From NCBI RefSeq assembly GCF_007828035.1, contig NZ_VITV01000007.1, forward strand, positions 1 to 64,000: DNA of 64,000 bases. The letters are read 5' to 3'. The notes below the pieces were generated by a model. It made no database searches. It had not been told where the DNA came from and saw nothing but the letters and a program-made list of their open reading frames with translations. Origin of the DNA: Nitrospirillum amazonense. Lineage in GTDB: Bacteria; Pseudomonadota; Alphaproteobacteria; Azospirillales; Azospirillaceae. Below, one piece after another: positions 26,682 to 35,652 of this stretch (its first letter is position 1; each line of letters starts with the position of its first letter). The position numbers and the translations under genes were made by a program.

Positions 26682-27485
26682 CTAAAGCGTCGCCCCGCCG
26701 TCGATGACCATTTCCTGGCCGGTGATGTTCCGACCACCGGGGCCCACCAGGTACAGGACCATGGCGACAATGTCCGTCGGTTCGCTTGGACGGCCAAGGG
26801 GGATGCCCATGTTGGCGACGTAGCGGGTCAGCGCCTCATCCTCGCTGACGCCGTCCTGTTCCGCCCGGGCGCGCCAGGCGGCCTTCATGCGGGGCACAGC
26901 CACGGGGCCGGGGGCGATGTAGTTCACGGTGACGCCATCGGGCCCCGCCTCCAGCGCGGCGCTGCGCGACAGGCCGCGCAGGCCCCATTTGGAGGCGCTG
27001 TAGCTGGACCGGCCGGCACGGCCGCGCATGCCGTGGTTGCCGCCGATGTTGACGACGCGCCCGCCCTTGGCCGCCCGCATGACGGGCAGCAGGCGCGACA
27101 GCACGATGAAGGGCGCGCGCAGGTTGGTGGCGATGACGTTGTCGAAATCCGCCACGCTGAATTCCCCGATGGGCGGGGACAGCGGCCCGGTGGTGCCGGC
27201 GGCGTTGACCACCACGTCCACCCGGCCAGCCGTCCATTCCAGGAAGCGGGTCAGCGCCTGGTCCAGGGCCTCGGCGTCGCGCACGTCCACCGTCAGGACC
27301 AGGGCGTCGCCCCCCTGCCCGCGCAGCCGGCCGGCCAGTTCCTCCAGCGCCGCCGTCCGGCGGCCCGTGATGGCGACGTCATAGCCGGCGGCGCCCAGCG
27401 CCAGGGCGATCTCGCTGCCGGTGCCGGCGCTGGCGCCCGTGACCAGGGCCACAGGCCGTTCACGCGTCGTCCCCTGGGGGGCCAC
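26682..27485 (-). CDS. SDR family oxidoreductase with variant active site (GTG start)
   Basis: A 267-residue SDR: TGASAGTG at 16-23, NAAG near 94, YSASK at 162-166. Gly149 replaces the catalytic Ser 13 places before Tyr, followed by Asn150 (IGGNHG), with the shared ASKWGLRG block. Translation begins at a GTG directly after the stop codon of the PhyH gene (TAAGTG), with GGAGG 8 nt upstream inside that gene. It is the third gene of a leftward DUF1445-PhyH-SDR operon and converges on the GS-like gene. Confidence 0.9.
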   Translation of the reverse strand: MAPQGTTRERPVALVTGASAGTGSEIALALGAAGYDVAITGRRTAALEELAGRLRGQGGDALVLTVDVRDAEALDQALTRFLEWTAGRVDVVVNAAGTTGPLSPPIGEFSVADFDNVIATNLRAPFIVLSRLLPVMRAAKGGRVVNIGGNHGMRGRAGRSSYSASKWGLRGLSRSAALEAGPDGVTVNYIAPGPVAVPRMKAAWRARAEQDGVSEDEALTRYVANMGIPLGRPSEPTDIVAMVLYLVGPGGRNITGQEMVIDGGATL

Positions 27486-28343
27486 TTACATCGCCTCCGC
27501 GAAATAGCGGCGGTTGGATTCCGCCTGGATCTTGTAGATGGAGCTGCCGGCACGCGACGGGAACGGCAGCTTCACGTAGTTCTGCTCAAACCGCACTTCG
27601 CTGGTCGGCGGGCCGGCCACGATGCGGCTGTCGTACTCCTCCCAATCCACCTTGTAGAACAGGGGGAAGGCGTCGGTGGCGGCGTATTCATAGAACAGGA
27701 TGCGGCGCGACCTGCCGGAACGGTTGACGCTGGAGCCATGCAGGGTCATGGGGTGGTGAAAGCTGACGGTGCCCGGCGGGCCGGCCAGCAGCGCGGCCTT
27801 GTCCAGCGCGATCTGGCTGACGTCCACGGCGCCGGCGAAATAGCCTTCCTCGTCATGGTGGTCCAGCAGTGGCCCCTTGTGGCTGCCGGGGATGACCTGC
27901 ATGGCGCCGTTCTCGGCCGAGGCGCCATCCAGCATGATGGAGGCGACACAGGTGGACATGTTGGTGTGGGGGGCGAAGGCCCAGTCCTGATGCCATTCCA
28001 GTGCTGCGCCGCCGTTGGCCGCCTTCATGTTCATCTTGGTGTGGTTCAGGCGGATGTTGGGCCCGATCAGCCGGTTCAGCACGTCGACGATCTTGGGATG
28101 GCCGGCCAGGCGGGCATAGAAGGGATCGATGCGGTTGGGCTTCTTGATGCGCTGGATGGTGCGCTTGCCGTTGGCGTCCTGGTCGAAATCGAACCAGGCG
28201 TCGTCGGCGATGCTGTCGGCCGCGCGCGCCTCGATCCGGGCGGTCAGCTCCAGCAGTTCATCCAGCACGGGACCGGCCAGCAGGCCCGGCACGACGGCGT
28301 AGCCGTGGGCGCCGTAATGAGAGACGATTTCGTCGACGTTCAT
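27486..28343 (-). CDS. Phytanoyl-CoA dioxygenase (PhyH) family protein
   Basis: A 285-residue Fe(II)/2-oxoglutarate dioxygenase of the PhyH type. WHQDWAF supplies His118 and Asp120; the distal His and the 2OG-binding Arg are in HGSSVNRSGRSRR. Bacterial members hydroxylate very varied small molecules. The chosen start is ATG 28343, with GAAGGAAG upstream; a TTG two codons earlier is possible. It sits between DUF1445 and SDR genes with almost no spacing, so all three should be co-expressed. Confidence 0.9.
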   Translation of the reverse strand: MNVDEIVSHYGAHGYAVVPGLLAGPVLDELLELTARIEARAADSIADDAWFDFDQDANGKRTIQRIKKPNRIDPFYARLAGHPKIVDVLNRLIGPNIRLNHTKMNMKAANGGAALEWHQDWAFAPHTNMSTCVASIMLDGASAENGAMQVIPGSHKGPLLDHHDEEGYFAGAVDVSQIALDKAALLAGPPGTVSFHHPMTLHGSSVNRSGRSRRILFYEYAATDAFPLFYKVDWEEYDSRIVAGPPTSEVRFEQNYVKLPFPSRAGSSIYKIQAESNRRYFAEAM

Positions 28344-28345
28344 CC

Positions 28346-29173
28346 TCAATCTTCCTTCGGCAAAGGCAGGTCGGTGACGACCATGTGCGCCTTGTAATGC
28401 GTGATGCAGAGCGGCAGGCGGGCGGCGCGGGCGGCGATCTGGCCGGTGGCGCCGCAGGCCCAGAAAACGGGGACCTCGTCGGGGTTGAGCCGGGTCAGGC
28501 CATGGCCGCCATAGCTCCGTTCCAGATCCCGAATGCCCAGATCGCCGGGTAGCCCCAAGGACACCGGCGCGCCGTGGAAGGCGGGGTAGCGGGCCGACAG
28601 GATGGTGGCCTTGATGGCGTCGGCCGGGCGCAGGGCCCGCATGGACACCACCAGCTTGCCGGCGAAGGGTCCGACGGGTGTGGTGTCGCGGTCGGTCACA
28701 TACATGGCCGAGACATTGCCCTCATCCAGGTGGCGCAGGCGCACGCCGTGACGCTGCAGCAGCGCCTCGAAGGAAAAGGAGCAGCCCAGGACGAAAGCCA
28801 CCAGGTCATCGCGCCAGAAGGCACTGGCGTCGACCGGCGTGTCCACCAGTTCCCCATCGCGGAAGATCATATAGCCGCCGGTGTCACGGGCGATGTCCAT
28901 GTCCTGGGCCAGGGACGGGATGACCCGTTCCCCCGGCGCGCTGCGGCCCAGCAGGGGCAGCGCCTGGGCATTGGCGCGGCAGTAGGCCTCGAACGCGTCG
29001 GCATATTCCGCCGGCACGGCCACCAGGTTGCCCTGCACCACGGTGCGCGCCACCAGGTTGGTGAAGCCGGTGAAACGGCGTTCCCGTATGGCCCGGCGTA
29101 CCGCCACCGGGTCGGCGGGATCGAACGCACCGGCCACGCCGGACCTCGCGTCAGGATGTGACATCAAGCTCAT
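28346..29173 (-). CDS. DUF1445 / putative hydro-lyase family protein
   Basis: A 275-residue protein of the DUF1445 family. Key stretches are FTGFTNLVARTVVQGNLV near the N-terminus, VAFVLGCSFSFEALL, VVSMRALRP and the C-terminal FWACGATGQ and ITHYKAHM. Bacterial members have been called hydro-lyases; the family is related to part of the mammalian D-glutamate cyclase, which links D-Glu and 5-oxo-D-proline. That would fit the HyuA/HyuB oxoprolinase-type pair in the same region, but is inference. ATG 29173 is chosen; 29164 is also possible. Confidence 0.85.
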   Translation of the reverse strand: MSLMSHPDARSGVAGAFDPADPVAVRRAIRERRFTGFTNLVARTVVQGNLVAVPAEYADAFEAYCRANAQALPLLGRSAPGERVIPSLAQDMDIARDTGGYMIFRDGELVDTPVDASAFWRDDLVAFVLGCSFSFEALLQRHGVRLRHLDEGNVSAMYVTDRDTTPVGPFAGKLVVSMRALRPADAIKATILSARYPAFHGAPVSLGLPGDLGIRDLERSYGGHGLTRLNPDEVPVFWACGATGQIAARAARLPLCITHYKAHMVVTDLPLPKED

Positions 29174-29304
29174 GGCGCCGATCATATCCAGCAAGGGTGT
29201 TGCCGGGAGTTGCTATTTTTTGCCCCGGCCGTTGCCGAAGCGGCCCTGGGCTTATGCGGTGGCCAGAGTATGGGTGGTGGATACCATCACCAATGGGACA
29301 AGAC

Positions 29305-30024
29305 ATGGCGCGCATCCTGATCATCGGCAGTTCGGCCGGCCTGGGGCGGACGGTGGCGCAAGGATGCCGGGCCGACGGCGGCTGGGTCGCCATGGCGGAT
29401 GGCGCCACCGACGCCACCGGCCCCTGGGACCTGTACATTCCCGTAAATCCGGCGGATCCGGAAGCCCCCGCCCGCACCATGGATGCCATCCGGGCCGACC
29501 AGGGGGCGCTGGACGCCGTGGTGGTCGCCGCCTCGCTGGTGCAGGCGGCCCCGATGGGCCAGTGGACGGCGGCGATGTGGGATGAGGCGGCGGCCGTCAA
29601 CCTGCGCCTGCCCTTCCTGGCGGCGCAGGCGGCCCTGGACCTGCTGGGCGCCTCCCCCAATGCCAGCATCATCTTCATCTCCTCCACCGCCACGCTGCGC
29701 GGGCAGCCGCTCACCCATGCCTATCAGGCGACCAAGGCGGGGCTGGCCGGGCTGGTCCGCAGCCTGGCGGCAGAGCTGGGCCCCAGGGGCATCCGGGTCA
29801 ATGGAACCTTGGTCGGCTGGGTGGACACGCCGCAGACCCGGGCCTTCTGGTCGAAACAGGAAGACGCCGACGCGGCGCGCCAGGCGGTGGACAGCCGCAT
29901 CCCCCTGCGCCGCCATGGCGGGGCCGAGGAAGCGGCGGCCCTGGTCCGCTATCTCATCTCCCCCGCCGCGTCCTACGTCACCGGCACCATGATCCCGGTG
30001 GACGGCGGCGACACGGCGGTTTGA
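29305..30024 (+). CDS. SDR family oxidoreductase
   Basis: A compact 239-residue SDR. The glycine-rich turn is GSSAGLG near residue 8, and the active site is ISSTATLRG with Ser in the normal place, followed by YQATK. The C-terminus has IPVDGG. Unlike the three variant SDRs in this region it keeps the catalytic Ser and is a different subfamily. The start ATG 29305 has GGGA six bases upstream; ATG 29293 is less likely. It is divergent from the DUF1445 operon and convergent with the MFS gene, with only two bases between the two stop codons. Confidence 0.88.
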   Translation: MARILIIGSSAGLGRTVAQGCRADGGWVAMADGATDATGPWDLYIPVNPADPEAPARTMDAIRADQGALDAVVVAASLVQAAPMGQWTAAMWDEAAAVNLRLPFLAAQAALDLLGASPNASIIFISSTATLRGQPLTHAYQATKAGLAGLVRSLAAELGPRGIRVNGTLVGWVDTPQTRAFWSKQEDADAARQAVDSRIPLRRHGGAEEAAALVRYLISPAASYVTGTMIPVDGGDTAV

Positions 30025-30026
30025 GT

Positions 30027-31238
30027 TTAAGAGGCTGAAACAGCCGGCGCCGATCGGCGCTGCGCGCCCACCACACCCGGCAACGCCACCAGGGCCACCA
30101 CAAGGCCGGCCAGGGCGATGGCGACATAAACACCCCAGGCCGATGACGCGAAGTAGAGGGTGGGCGTCAGGAACGACGCCAGGGAAACGAATTGGTTGAC
30201 GGTGCCGGCCATCGTGCCGCCCCCCAGCGCCTGGCCGGCGACCAGCGGCATGGCCGCCATACAAACACCCGACAGGGCGCCGAAGGTGAACAGCCAGCCC
30301 ATCAGCCCCGCCACCGCCAGCACCAGCGGACTGCCCGGGAAGAACAGCAGGAACTGTGCCACCATGCCCACGCCCACCATGATGGTGAACAAGGTGCGGG
30401 GCGGGAAATCGCGGGCCAGCAGGGTGCCGGTCACAGTGCCGCCCAGCAGGACGGCCGCGATCTTCGCCACCGCGACGATGCTGGCGGACGCCGCCAGGGA
30501 CACGCCGTGCACCTTGGCCAGGTAGGTGGCGGCCACCAGGCTGGTGCCATAGGAGATCATGCTGGGCAGGGCGGCGCTGACCGCCAGTTGCAGCACGTCC
30601 CGGCGTCGCAAGGCGGCGAACAGGCGGCCGACCTGTTCCCGGACGGGCACCCCATCGGCCTTGCGCGGCGGCACCTGGGGCAGGAACACGGTGCCAAGCC
30701 AACACAGCAGCATGAACGCGCCGTGCAGCGCCGGCGCCACCCGCCAGTCAGCCGCGGTGGTGAACGGCGCCGCGACCAGCAAGCCCAGGGAGAATCCGAC
30801 GGGGGCGTAGGTGGACCACAGCGCCATGGCCCTGGTGCGGGTGGCACCGTCGAGCCCGCCCATCAGCATGGCGGCGCCGCCGTTCAGCACCCCGACATAG
30901 CCGACACCGGCCAGCAACACACCGACGTCCAGCAGCCAGACATCCCGCGCCAGGAAAACCACGGCGTCGGCCAGGGCCAGCACCGGAGCGGCCAGCGCCA
31001 GGGTCCGACGCGGTCCGATGCGGTCGACGACGCCGCCGCCCACCATGGCCATGATGGCCGCCGGCAGGGAGAACAGGGCGATGGTCAGGCCGATGGCGGC
31101 GGCCGGGGCCTGCAGATCGGCGGTGATGCGGACCGTCAGCGGTGACAGGATGCCGACCAGCGACATGGCGCCCAGCCCGATGCCGTACACCACCAGGATG
31201 GCCAGCCATCCGCCCCGCTTTACCGCCGTCGCCATCAT
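30027..31238 (-). CDS. MFS transporter
   Basis: A 403-residue major-facilitator permease with about 12 hydrophobic segments, starting WLAILVVYGIGLGAMSLVG. The loop 2-3 motif appears as GGGVVDRIGPRR near residue 65-75. It has CynX/NimT-like features. It probably imports or exports the compound handled by the neighbouring enzymes. The start ATG 31238 follows GGGAAAG; ATG 31256 would add six residues, and the long frame above that is non-coding. Confidence 0.9.
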   Translation of the reverse strand: MMATAVKRGGWLAILVVYGIGLGAMSLVGILSPLTVRITADLQAPAAAIGLTIALFSLPAAIMAMVGGGVVDRIGPRRTLALAAPVLALADAVVFLARDVWLLDVGVLLAGVGYVGVLNGGAAMLMGGLDGATRTRAMALWSTYAPVGFSLGLLVAAPFTTAADWRVAPALHGAFMLLCWLGTVFLPQVPPRKADGVPVREQVGRLFAALRRRDVLQLAVSAALPSMISYGTSLVAATYLAKVHGVSLAASASIVAVAKIAAVLLGGTVTGTLLARDFPPRTLFTIMVGVGMVAQFLLFFPGSPLVLAVAGLMGWLFTFGALSGVCMAAMPLVAGQALGGGTMAGTVNQFVSLASFLTPTLYFASSAWGVYVAIALAGLVVALVALPGVVGAQRRSAPAVSAS

Positions 31239-31460
31239 CGTGCCGCTTTCCCACATGGGTCCCCAGACGCCAACTGTGAGGCGCCGGCGCGTCCCAAGCA
31301 AGCCGGGTACGGGATTAGCACCGGGCCGTTCACAAAAACCGCACCACGGCCGCGTTGTCGCCCGGGCAACGGCCCATGGTAGAAACGGACACGGGGGAAA
31401 TGAAGGCGCGGCCCTAGGCTGTGGACCATCCATCACCACGACAAAAAGATCGGACAGCGT

Positions 31461-32750
31461 ATGGTCAGGATTTCCAAGCGCGCGCTTCTGTACTTTTCCC
31501 TGGCGCTGCTGTCGGGAACGGCCCTGGCGCGGGCCGCGACGCATAGCGCGCCCGACATCGAGGGCGACGGCGGCGTTTCGGCCTTTTACCGCTGGGACGC
31601 GGCGATCACGCAGCCGGGCCTGCCCTTGCGGGAGGAGACGTTCCCGGCCACCCTGTCGCGGCCCAAGATGGCCGGGACGGCGCTGCGCATCCTTTACACC
31701 GCCACCAGCGGCGTCGGGCGCGGCCTGGTGCCCGTGTCCGGCATCGTCTACCTTCCCGCCGGCGCGCCGCCCCCGGGCGGCTGGCCCATCCTGGCCTGGG
31801 CCCACGGCACCACCGGTTTCGCCGATGTTTGCGCCCCCTCCTGGCGGGGCCAGCCGGCGCGGGACGTGGCCTATCTGCAGCGCTGGATGGAGGCCGGCTT
31901 CGCCGTCGTCGCCACCGACTATGAGGGGTTGGGGACCAAGGGCGTCCACCCCTACCTGCTGTGGAAGTCCGAGGGCCGGTCCATCCTGGACGCCGTGCGC
32001 GCGGCCCTGAAGGCCAAGCCGGGCGTGCTGCGTAATCAGGTGGTCATCGCCGGACAGTCCCAGGGGTCCGGCGCCGCCCTGGGGGCCACCTACCTGGCGC
32101 CCGACTACGCACCGGACCTGCACGTCCTGGGCACCGTCGCCACCGGCCTAGTGGTCACCTTCGCTGGCCCCCAGGGCGATGGCTATGTGAAGAAGCCGGA
32201 GCAGTACACCGACCCGCGCCAGATGGATCCGGGCTTCGCCATGCTGCGCATCGCCGGCATCGACCGCGCCCTGCATCCGGAACTGGACCCGGCGGACTTC
32301 GTCACGGCCAAGGGCCGCCCCCTGCTGGACGCCGCGCGCACCTCCTGCCTGCACGACCTGTTCGCCTTGTCCAAGGAAAAGGGCCTGACGGGGGAAGAGG
32401 TCTTCGTCCCCGACCTGAAGCCGCTGGACGCGGACATGGAGCCCAACTTCGTTCTGCCGGTCGCGAAGATGACCGTGCCCATCTTCGCCGGCACCGGCCT
32501 GGCCGACGGCATGGCCGGCACCGCCGGGCAGTACAACGCCGTCAAGGCCATGTGCGACGCCGGCACCAGGGTGCAATGGCACGTCTATCCCGGTCTCAGC
32601 CACAACGGCGCCGTCAACGGTTCCCTGGCTGACAGCCTGCCCTTTGTCCAGGCCCTGCTGAAGGGTGAAACACCCAAGGGCAACTGCGCGGGCATCACCC
32701 CGCCGGGGCCCGTGCAGGCGCCGACGCCAGGCATCCCCTTCAACGATTGA
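31461..32750 (+). CDS. Secreted alpha/beta hydrolase (secretory-lipase-like)
   Basis: A 429-residue hydrolase with a signal peptide (positively charged MVRISKR, hydrophobic core, cleavage near ALARA at 21-25), so periplasmic or secreted. It resembles the secretory lipase (LIP) family: HGTTG at 115-119, nucleophile GQSQG with Ser200, Asp in TGLADG near 350 and His in LSHNG near 380. It would cleave an ester outside the cytoplasm. Together with the TonB receptor next door it may prepare a substrate for uptake. It is divergent from the MFS gene. Confidence 0.85.
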   Translation: MVRISKRALLYFSLALLSGTALARAATHSAPDIEGDGGVSAFYRWDAAITQPGLPLREETFPATLSRPKMAGTALRILYTATSGVGRGLVPVSGIVYLPAGAPPPGGWPILAWAHGTTGFADVCAPSWRGQPARDVAYLQRWMEAGFAVVATDYEGLGTKGVHPYLLWKSEGRSILDAVRAALKAKPGVLRNQVVIAGQSQGSGAALGATYLAPDYAPDLHVLGTVATGLVVTFAGPQGDGYVKKPEQYTDPRQMDPGFAMLRIAGIDRALHPELDPADFVTAKGRPLLDAARTSCLHDLFALSKEKGLTGEEVFVPDLKPLDADMEPNFVLPVAKMTVPIFAGTGLADGMAGTAGQYNAVKAMCDAGTRVQWHVYPGLSHNGAVNGSLADSLPFVQALLKGETPKGNCAGITPPGPVQAPTPGIPFND

Positions 32751-32771
32751 AGAGTTCCCCGGCAACAAGAA

Positions 32772-32802
32772 GGGCGGCGGCACCATCACGATGCCGCCGC
32801 CC
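32772..32802 (+). terminator. Stem-loop after secreted hydrolase gene
   Basis: A perfect 11-bp stem GGGCGGCGGCA/TGCCGCCGCCC with a 9-nt loop lies 21 bp after the stop codon. It has no run of T after it, so intrinsic termination is probable but not certain. Confidence 0.6.
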
Positions 32803-32882
32803 CAGTTTCAAGCCTACGGGAAACCTCAGGGGAACACGGGATCAAACCGGCGACGTGAGGACTTCCCCGCGCCGCCGCAAGA

Positions 32883-32916
32883 TGACGCCGCTGATCGACC
32901 ATGATCAGCGGCGTCA
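32883..32916 (-). terminator. Stem-loop after TonB receptor gene
   Basis: A perfect 14-bp inverted repeat, TGACGCCGCTGATC with its complement, around a 6-nt loop lies five bases past the receptor stop codon. It probably ends the leftward transcript. Confidence 0.7.
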
Positions 32917-32920
32917 CACA

Positions 32921-35260
32921 TCAGTAGCGGTACTGCGCTGTCAGACCGATGGTGCGGGGGCGATAGCCCTGATCGTAGTACAGCGTGCCGCCGACGCCAT
33001 CGTGGTTGCGCGCCAGCACATCGGTGGAATTGGTGACGTTGTCGACGAACAGCGACAGGTCCAGGCCCGAGAACCGGGCACCAGCCCGCAGGGACAGATA
33101 GTTGGTGGCCCCCAGGGCATAGAGGCCGGCGTCATAGCCGTAGGTGCCCTGGATATTCTGCTGGATGTTCTTGCTGGCGAAGCTGTAGTCGGCACGCAGA
33201 TAGCCGACGACGTTCTCGTTGACCGGGAGTTCCCCTTCGCCATAGACGTGGCCAGACCACAGCGGCCCACCGATGCGCTGGCCGGCCGCCTTCAGCAGCA
33301 GGTTGTTGCCGCCATAGATGTTCTCATCGTAGGTGATGTGGGTATAGCCCAGCTCCGTGCCGAAGGTCAGGCCGTGCATGGGCCGGATGGCGGCGGACAG
33401 CTCCGCGCCCTTGCCGGTGGCCTCACCCAGGTTGGAAATGTAGGAGAAGCTGCAGGTCGGCAGGCGGATGGACTGCTGGATGTTCTTCCACTTCAGCAGG
33501 TAGCCGCTGGCGTCCAGGCTCACCATGCCGCCGAACAGCTTGTTCTTACTGCCACCCTCATAGGACCAGAGGTTGTCGGATTCATACCCGGTGGGGCTGG
33601 AGGTCAGGCCCAGAGTCTTCAGATCGCTGGCGCAGAATTCGCTGGCGACCGCCGCTTGGGCACCGCCGGGACGGAAGCCTTCGGTGGCGGAGGCGTACAG
33701 CATGTGGTCCGTATCCAGCTGGTAGGACACGCCGACCTTGGGTGTCCAAGCGCCCTCGTTCTGACCCACCGTCTTGACGGTGCGGACACCGGCATTGGTG
33801 GGACCGTCCTTGGTGTCGGTGAAGTCAAACTCATCCAAGGTGTAGCGCACCGCCAGGGTGACCTTCAGGTCCTCCATCGGCTTGATGTCGATGGCGCCAT
33901 AGCCTGCGTACTGGTGGTCATTGGCGGAAACCAGGTTCACGTAGCTGTAGCGGTTGTCGTACTGTTTGTAGCCGTTGACCAGCACCCCGGGAAAACGGCC
34001 CGAGCCTGTGTAGTTGGTGAAGTACTGCCGGGTGCGGGAATAATAGGCACCCACCGTCCAGTCCACATACTTGTTGTCATAAGACTGCGCCCGCAGTTCC
34101 TGAGTCAGGTTGCGTTGGTTCAGCGTCAGGTAATCGGCCGTGTTGGATAGGGTCTTGTTGGAATAGCTGCCGAAGGGGTTGCCTGACCGCAGGAAGGAGA
34201 AATAGGTGCCATAGTCCAGCGTCTGGTCCTGCTGACGCTCGAAATATGAGGTGTTGGAGATGATGTCGATGTTGTCCCACCGGTACTTCACCGCCAGGGC
34301 CGGCATGGTGAAGCGGTCCCGGGTCGGTTCCAGGTTAGCGACACCGGTCTTGTAGTCGGCATCCCCGGTGTTGCCGTAGCCTTCCCAGTAATCATTGCGG
34401 GCGTTGGACTTTTCCAACTGATAATAGATGCTGGGCGTGATCGTCAGGTCCTCGATCGGTCGCCAGGAAGCGGCCAAGCGGGCTTCCCGCGTGTCGCTGA
34501 AGTTGACGTCCTTGCCGATGACCGTGTTGGTGCCCTGCTTCACCTGGTCGATATAGCCGCCGCTATGCTGGTACCAGGCGCTGGCACGCACCGCCAGGGT
34601 GTCGGAAATCGGCCCGCCGACGGCAGAGCCAGCCTCATAGCTGGCGGCGCCGTTGTAGGTGGAGGCCACCTCCGCCCGGGAGTAGATCTCCAGCTTGTCG
34701 AAGCTGGGCTGGGGCGTGATGAAGCGCACAGCGCCGCCTTCCGCACTGGCGCCGAACAAGGTGCCCTGCGGCCCGCGCAGCACCTCCACCCGCTCCAGGT
34801 CGAACACCTTGGGATAGGGGTTGCCGCCGTAGTAGCCGACGTTGCGGATCTGGATGGGCGTGTCGTCAATATAGATGGCGGTGGTGGCGGAGCCCACGTC
34901 CGACGACAAGCCGCGGATGTAGATGTTGGTGCCGTTGTTCGCGGTGACGCCCGCCGACGGTGCGAAGCGAAGGGCGGGTGTCACCCGGGCGATATCGTCG
35001 ATCTTGCGGATGCCCTCCTGGTCCATCTGGTCCTGGCTCAGGGACGCGACGGACAGCGGAACCTTGCTGATGCTTTCACCGCGACGCTGCGCGGTCACGA
35101 TGATCTCGGTGAGCCCGTCCGCATCCGACGCCGGCAGAGCCTGGGCCCAGGCCGCCGTGGCGCCAACGACAAGGCCGGCCGGGGCAGCTGACAGAACAAG
35201 AAAGGCCAGGCCGGCGCGACGGGCCGGCAAGCGGCGGGTACGTGGATGACGTTCAGACAT
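32921..35260 (-). CDS. TonB-dependent outer-membrane receptor
   Basis: A 779-residue receptor. A signal peptide ends near AAWAQA (about residue 40), then a TonB-box-like EIIVTAQRR, a plug domain (IYIRGLSSD, VEVLRGPQGTLFGASAEGG) and a 22-strand barrel ending in QYRY with a terminal aromatic residue. Its closest type is the FecA/CirA-like group common in sphingomonads and Caulobacter-like bacteria, often for plant-derived or aromatic compounds rather than siderophores. The start has AAGGGGGA at good spacing. It sits among catabolic genes and not with iron genes, so substrate uptake is plausible. Confidence 0.95.
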   Translation of the reverse strand: MSERHPRTRRLPARRAGLAFLVLSAAPAGLVVGATAAWAQALPASDADGLTEIIVTAQRRGESISKVPLSVASLSQDQMDQEGIRKIDDIARVTPALRFAPSAGVTANNGTNIYIRGLSSDVGSATTAIYIDDTPIQIRNVGYYGGNPYPKVFDLERVEVLRGPQGTLFGASAEGGAVRFITPQPSFDKLEIYSRAEVASTYNGAASYEAGSAVGGPISDTLAVRASAWYQHSGGYIDQVKQGTNTVIGKDVNFSDTREARLAASWRPIEDLTITPSIYYQLEKSNARNDYWEGYGNTGDADYKTGVANLEPTRDRFTMPALAVKYRWDNIDIISNTSYFERQQDQTLDYGTYFSFLRSGNPFGSYSNKTLSNTADYLTLNQRNLTQELRAQSYDNKYVDWTVGAYYSRTRQYFTNYTGSGRFPGVLVNGYKQYDNRYSYVNLVSANDHQYAGYGAIDIKPMEDLKVTLAVRYTLDEFDFTDTKDGPTNAGVRTVKTVGQNEGAWTPKVGVSYQLDTDHMLYASATEGFRPGGAQAAVASEFCASDLKTLGLTSSPTGYESDNLWSYEGGSKNKLFGGMVSLDASGYLLKWKNIQQSIRLPTCSFSYISNLGEATGKGAELSAAIRPMHGLTFGTELGYTHITYDENIYGGNNLLLKAAGQRIGGPLWSGHVYGEGELPVNENVVGYLRADYSFASKNIQQNIQGTYGYDAGLYALGATNYLSLRAGARFSGLDLSLFVDNVTNSTDVLARNHDGVGGTLYYDQGYRPRTIGLTAQYRY

Positions 35261-35652
35261 AAAGAGTCCCCCTTACCTGAAACATTAGTGCCCCCTGCTA
35301 TTTGTTATGTCGCTTGTGATCCGCGTACCTTGCGGCATGGGACCCTGGACGCGACTGCGGTTATTTCAGCATCCGGCCACCAGGACCGTGATTTTCGCCA
35401 GTTCCACTATCGCCCGTTGGCTGTTGGCTGGCGCCGCATGTTCCGACAGCCCTCATCGTCCGGGGAAAACGCGGCCAAGGCCATTGCAAGAACGGAACAG
35501 TCCCGTTGCTAAATCCGTGCGACGGCATGCCGTTGTCGGGGGCGCACACCGGCGCTGCGGAACCGGCAACTGAAGGGAGGCCTGTTTCCGATACCCTCTT
35601 TTCCCCGTCGCCCTATCATGGTGGGCTGCAGCCGAAAACCGTCGGAGCGAGC
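35261..35652. other. Divergent spacer between TonB receptor and amidohydrolase
   Basis: A stretch of 392 bases with only short shadow frames. It should hold promoters for both flanking genes. No clear repeat, RNA or sigma-70 pair was recognised. Confidence 0.5.

Noticed and set aside
29211..29240. Third copy of the 70-bp element upstream of DUF1445
   Set aside because: Only about 30 bases resemble the central part and the conserved outer ends are missing; kept as a comment, not as a feature.
32747..34150. Plus-strand frame of 467 codons opposite the TonB receptor
   Set aside because: Antisense shadow of the receptor gene; no recognisable domain and no ribosome site.
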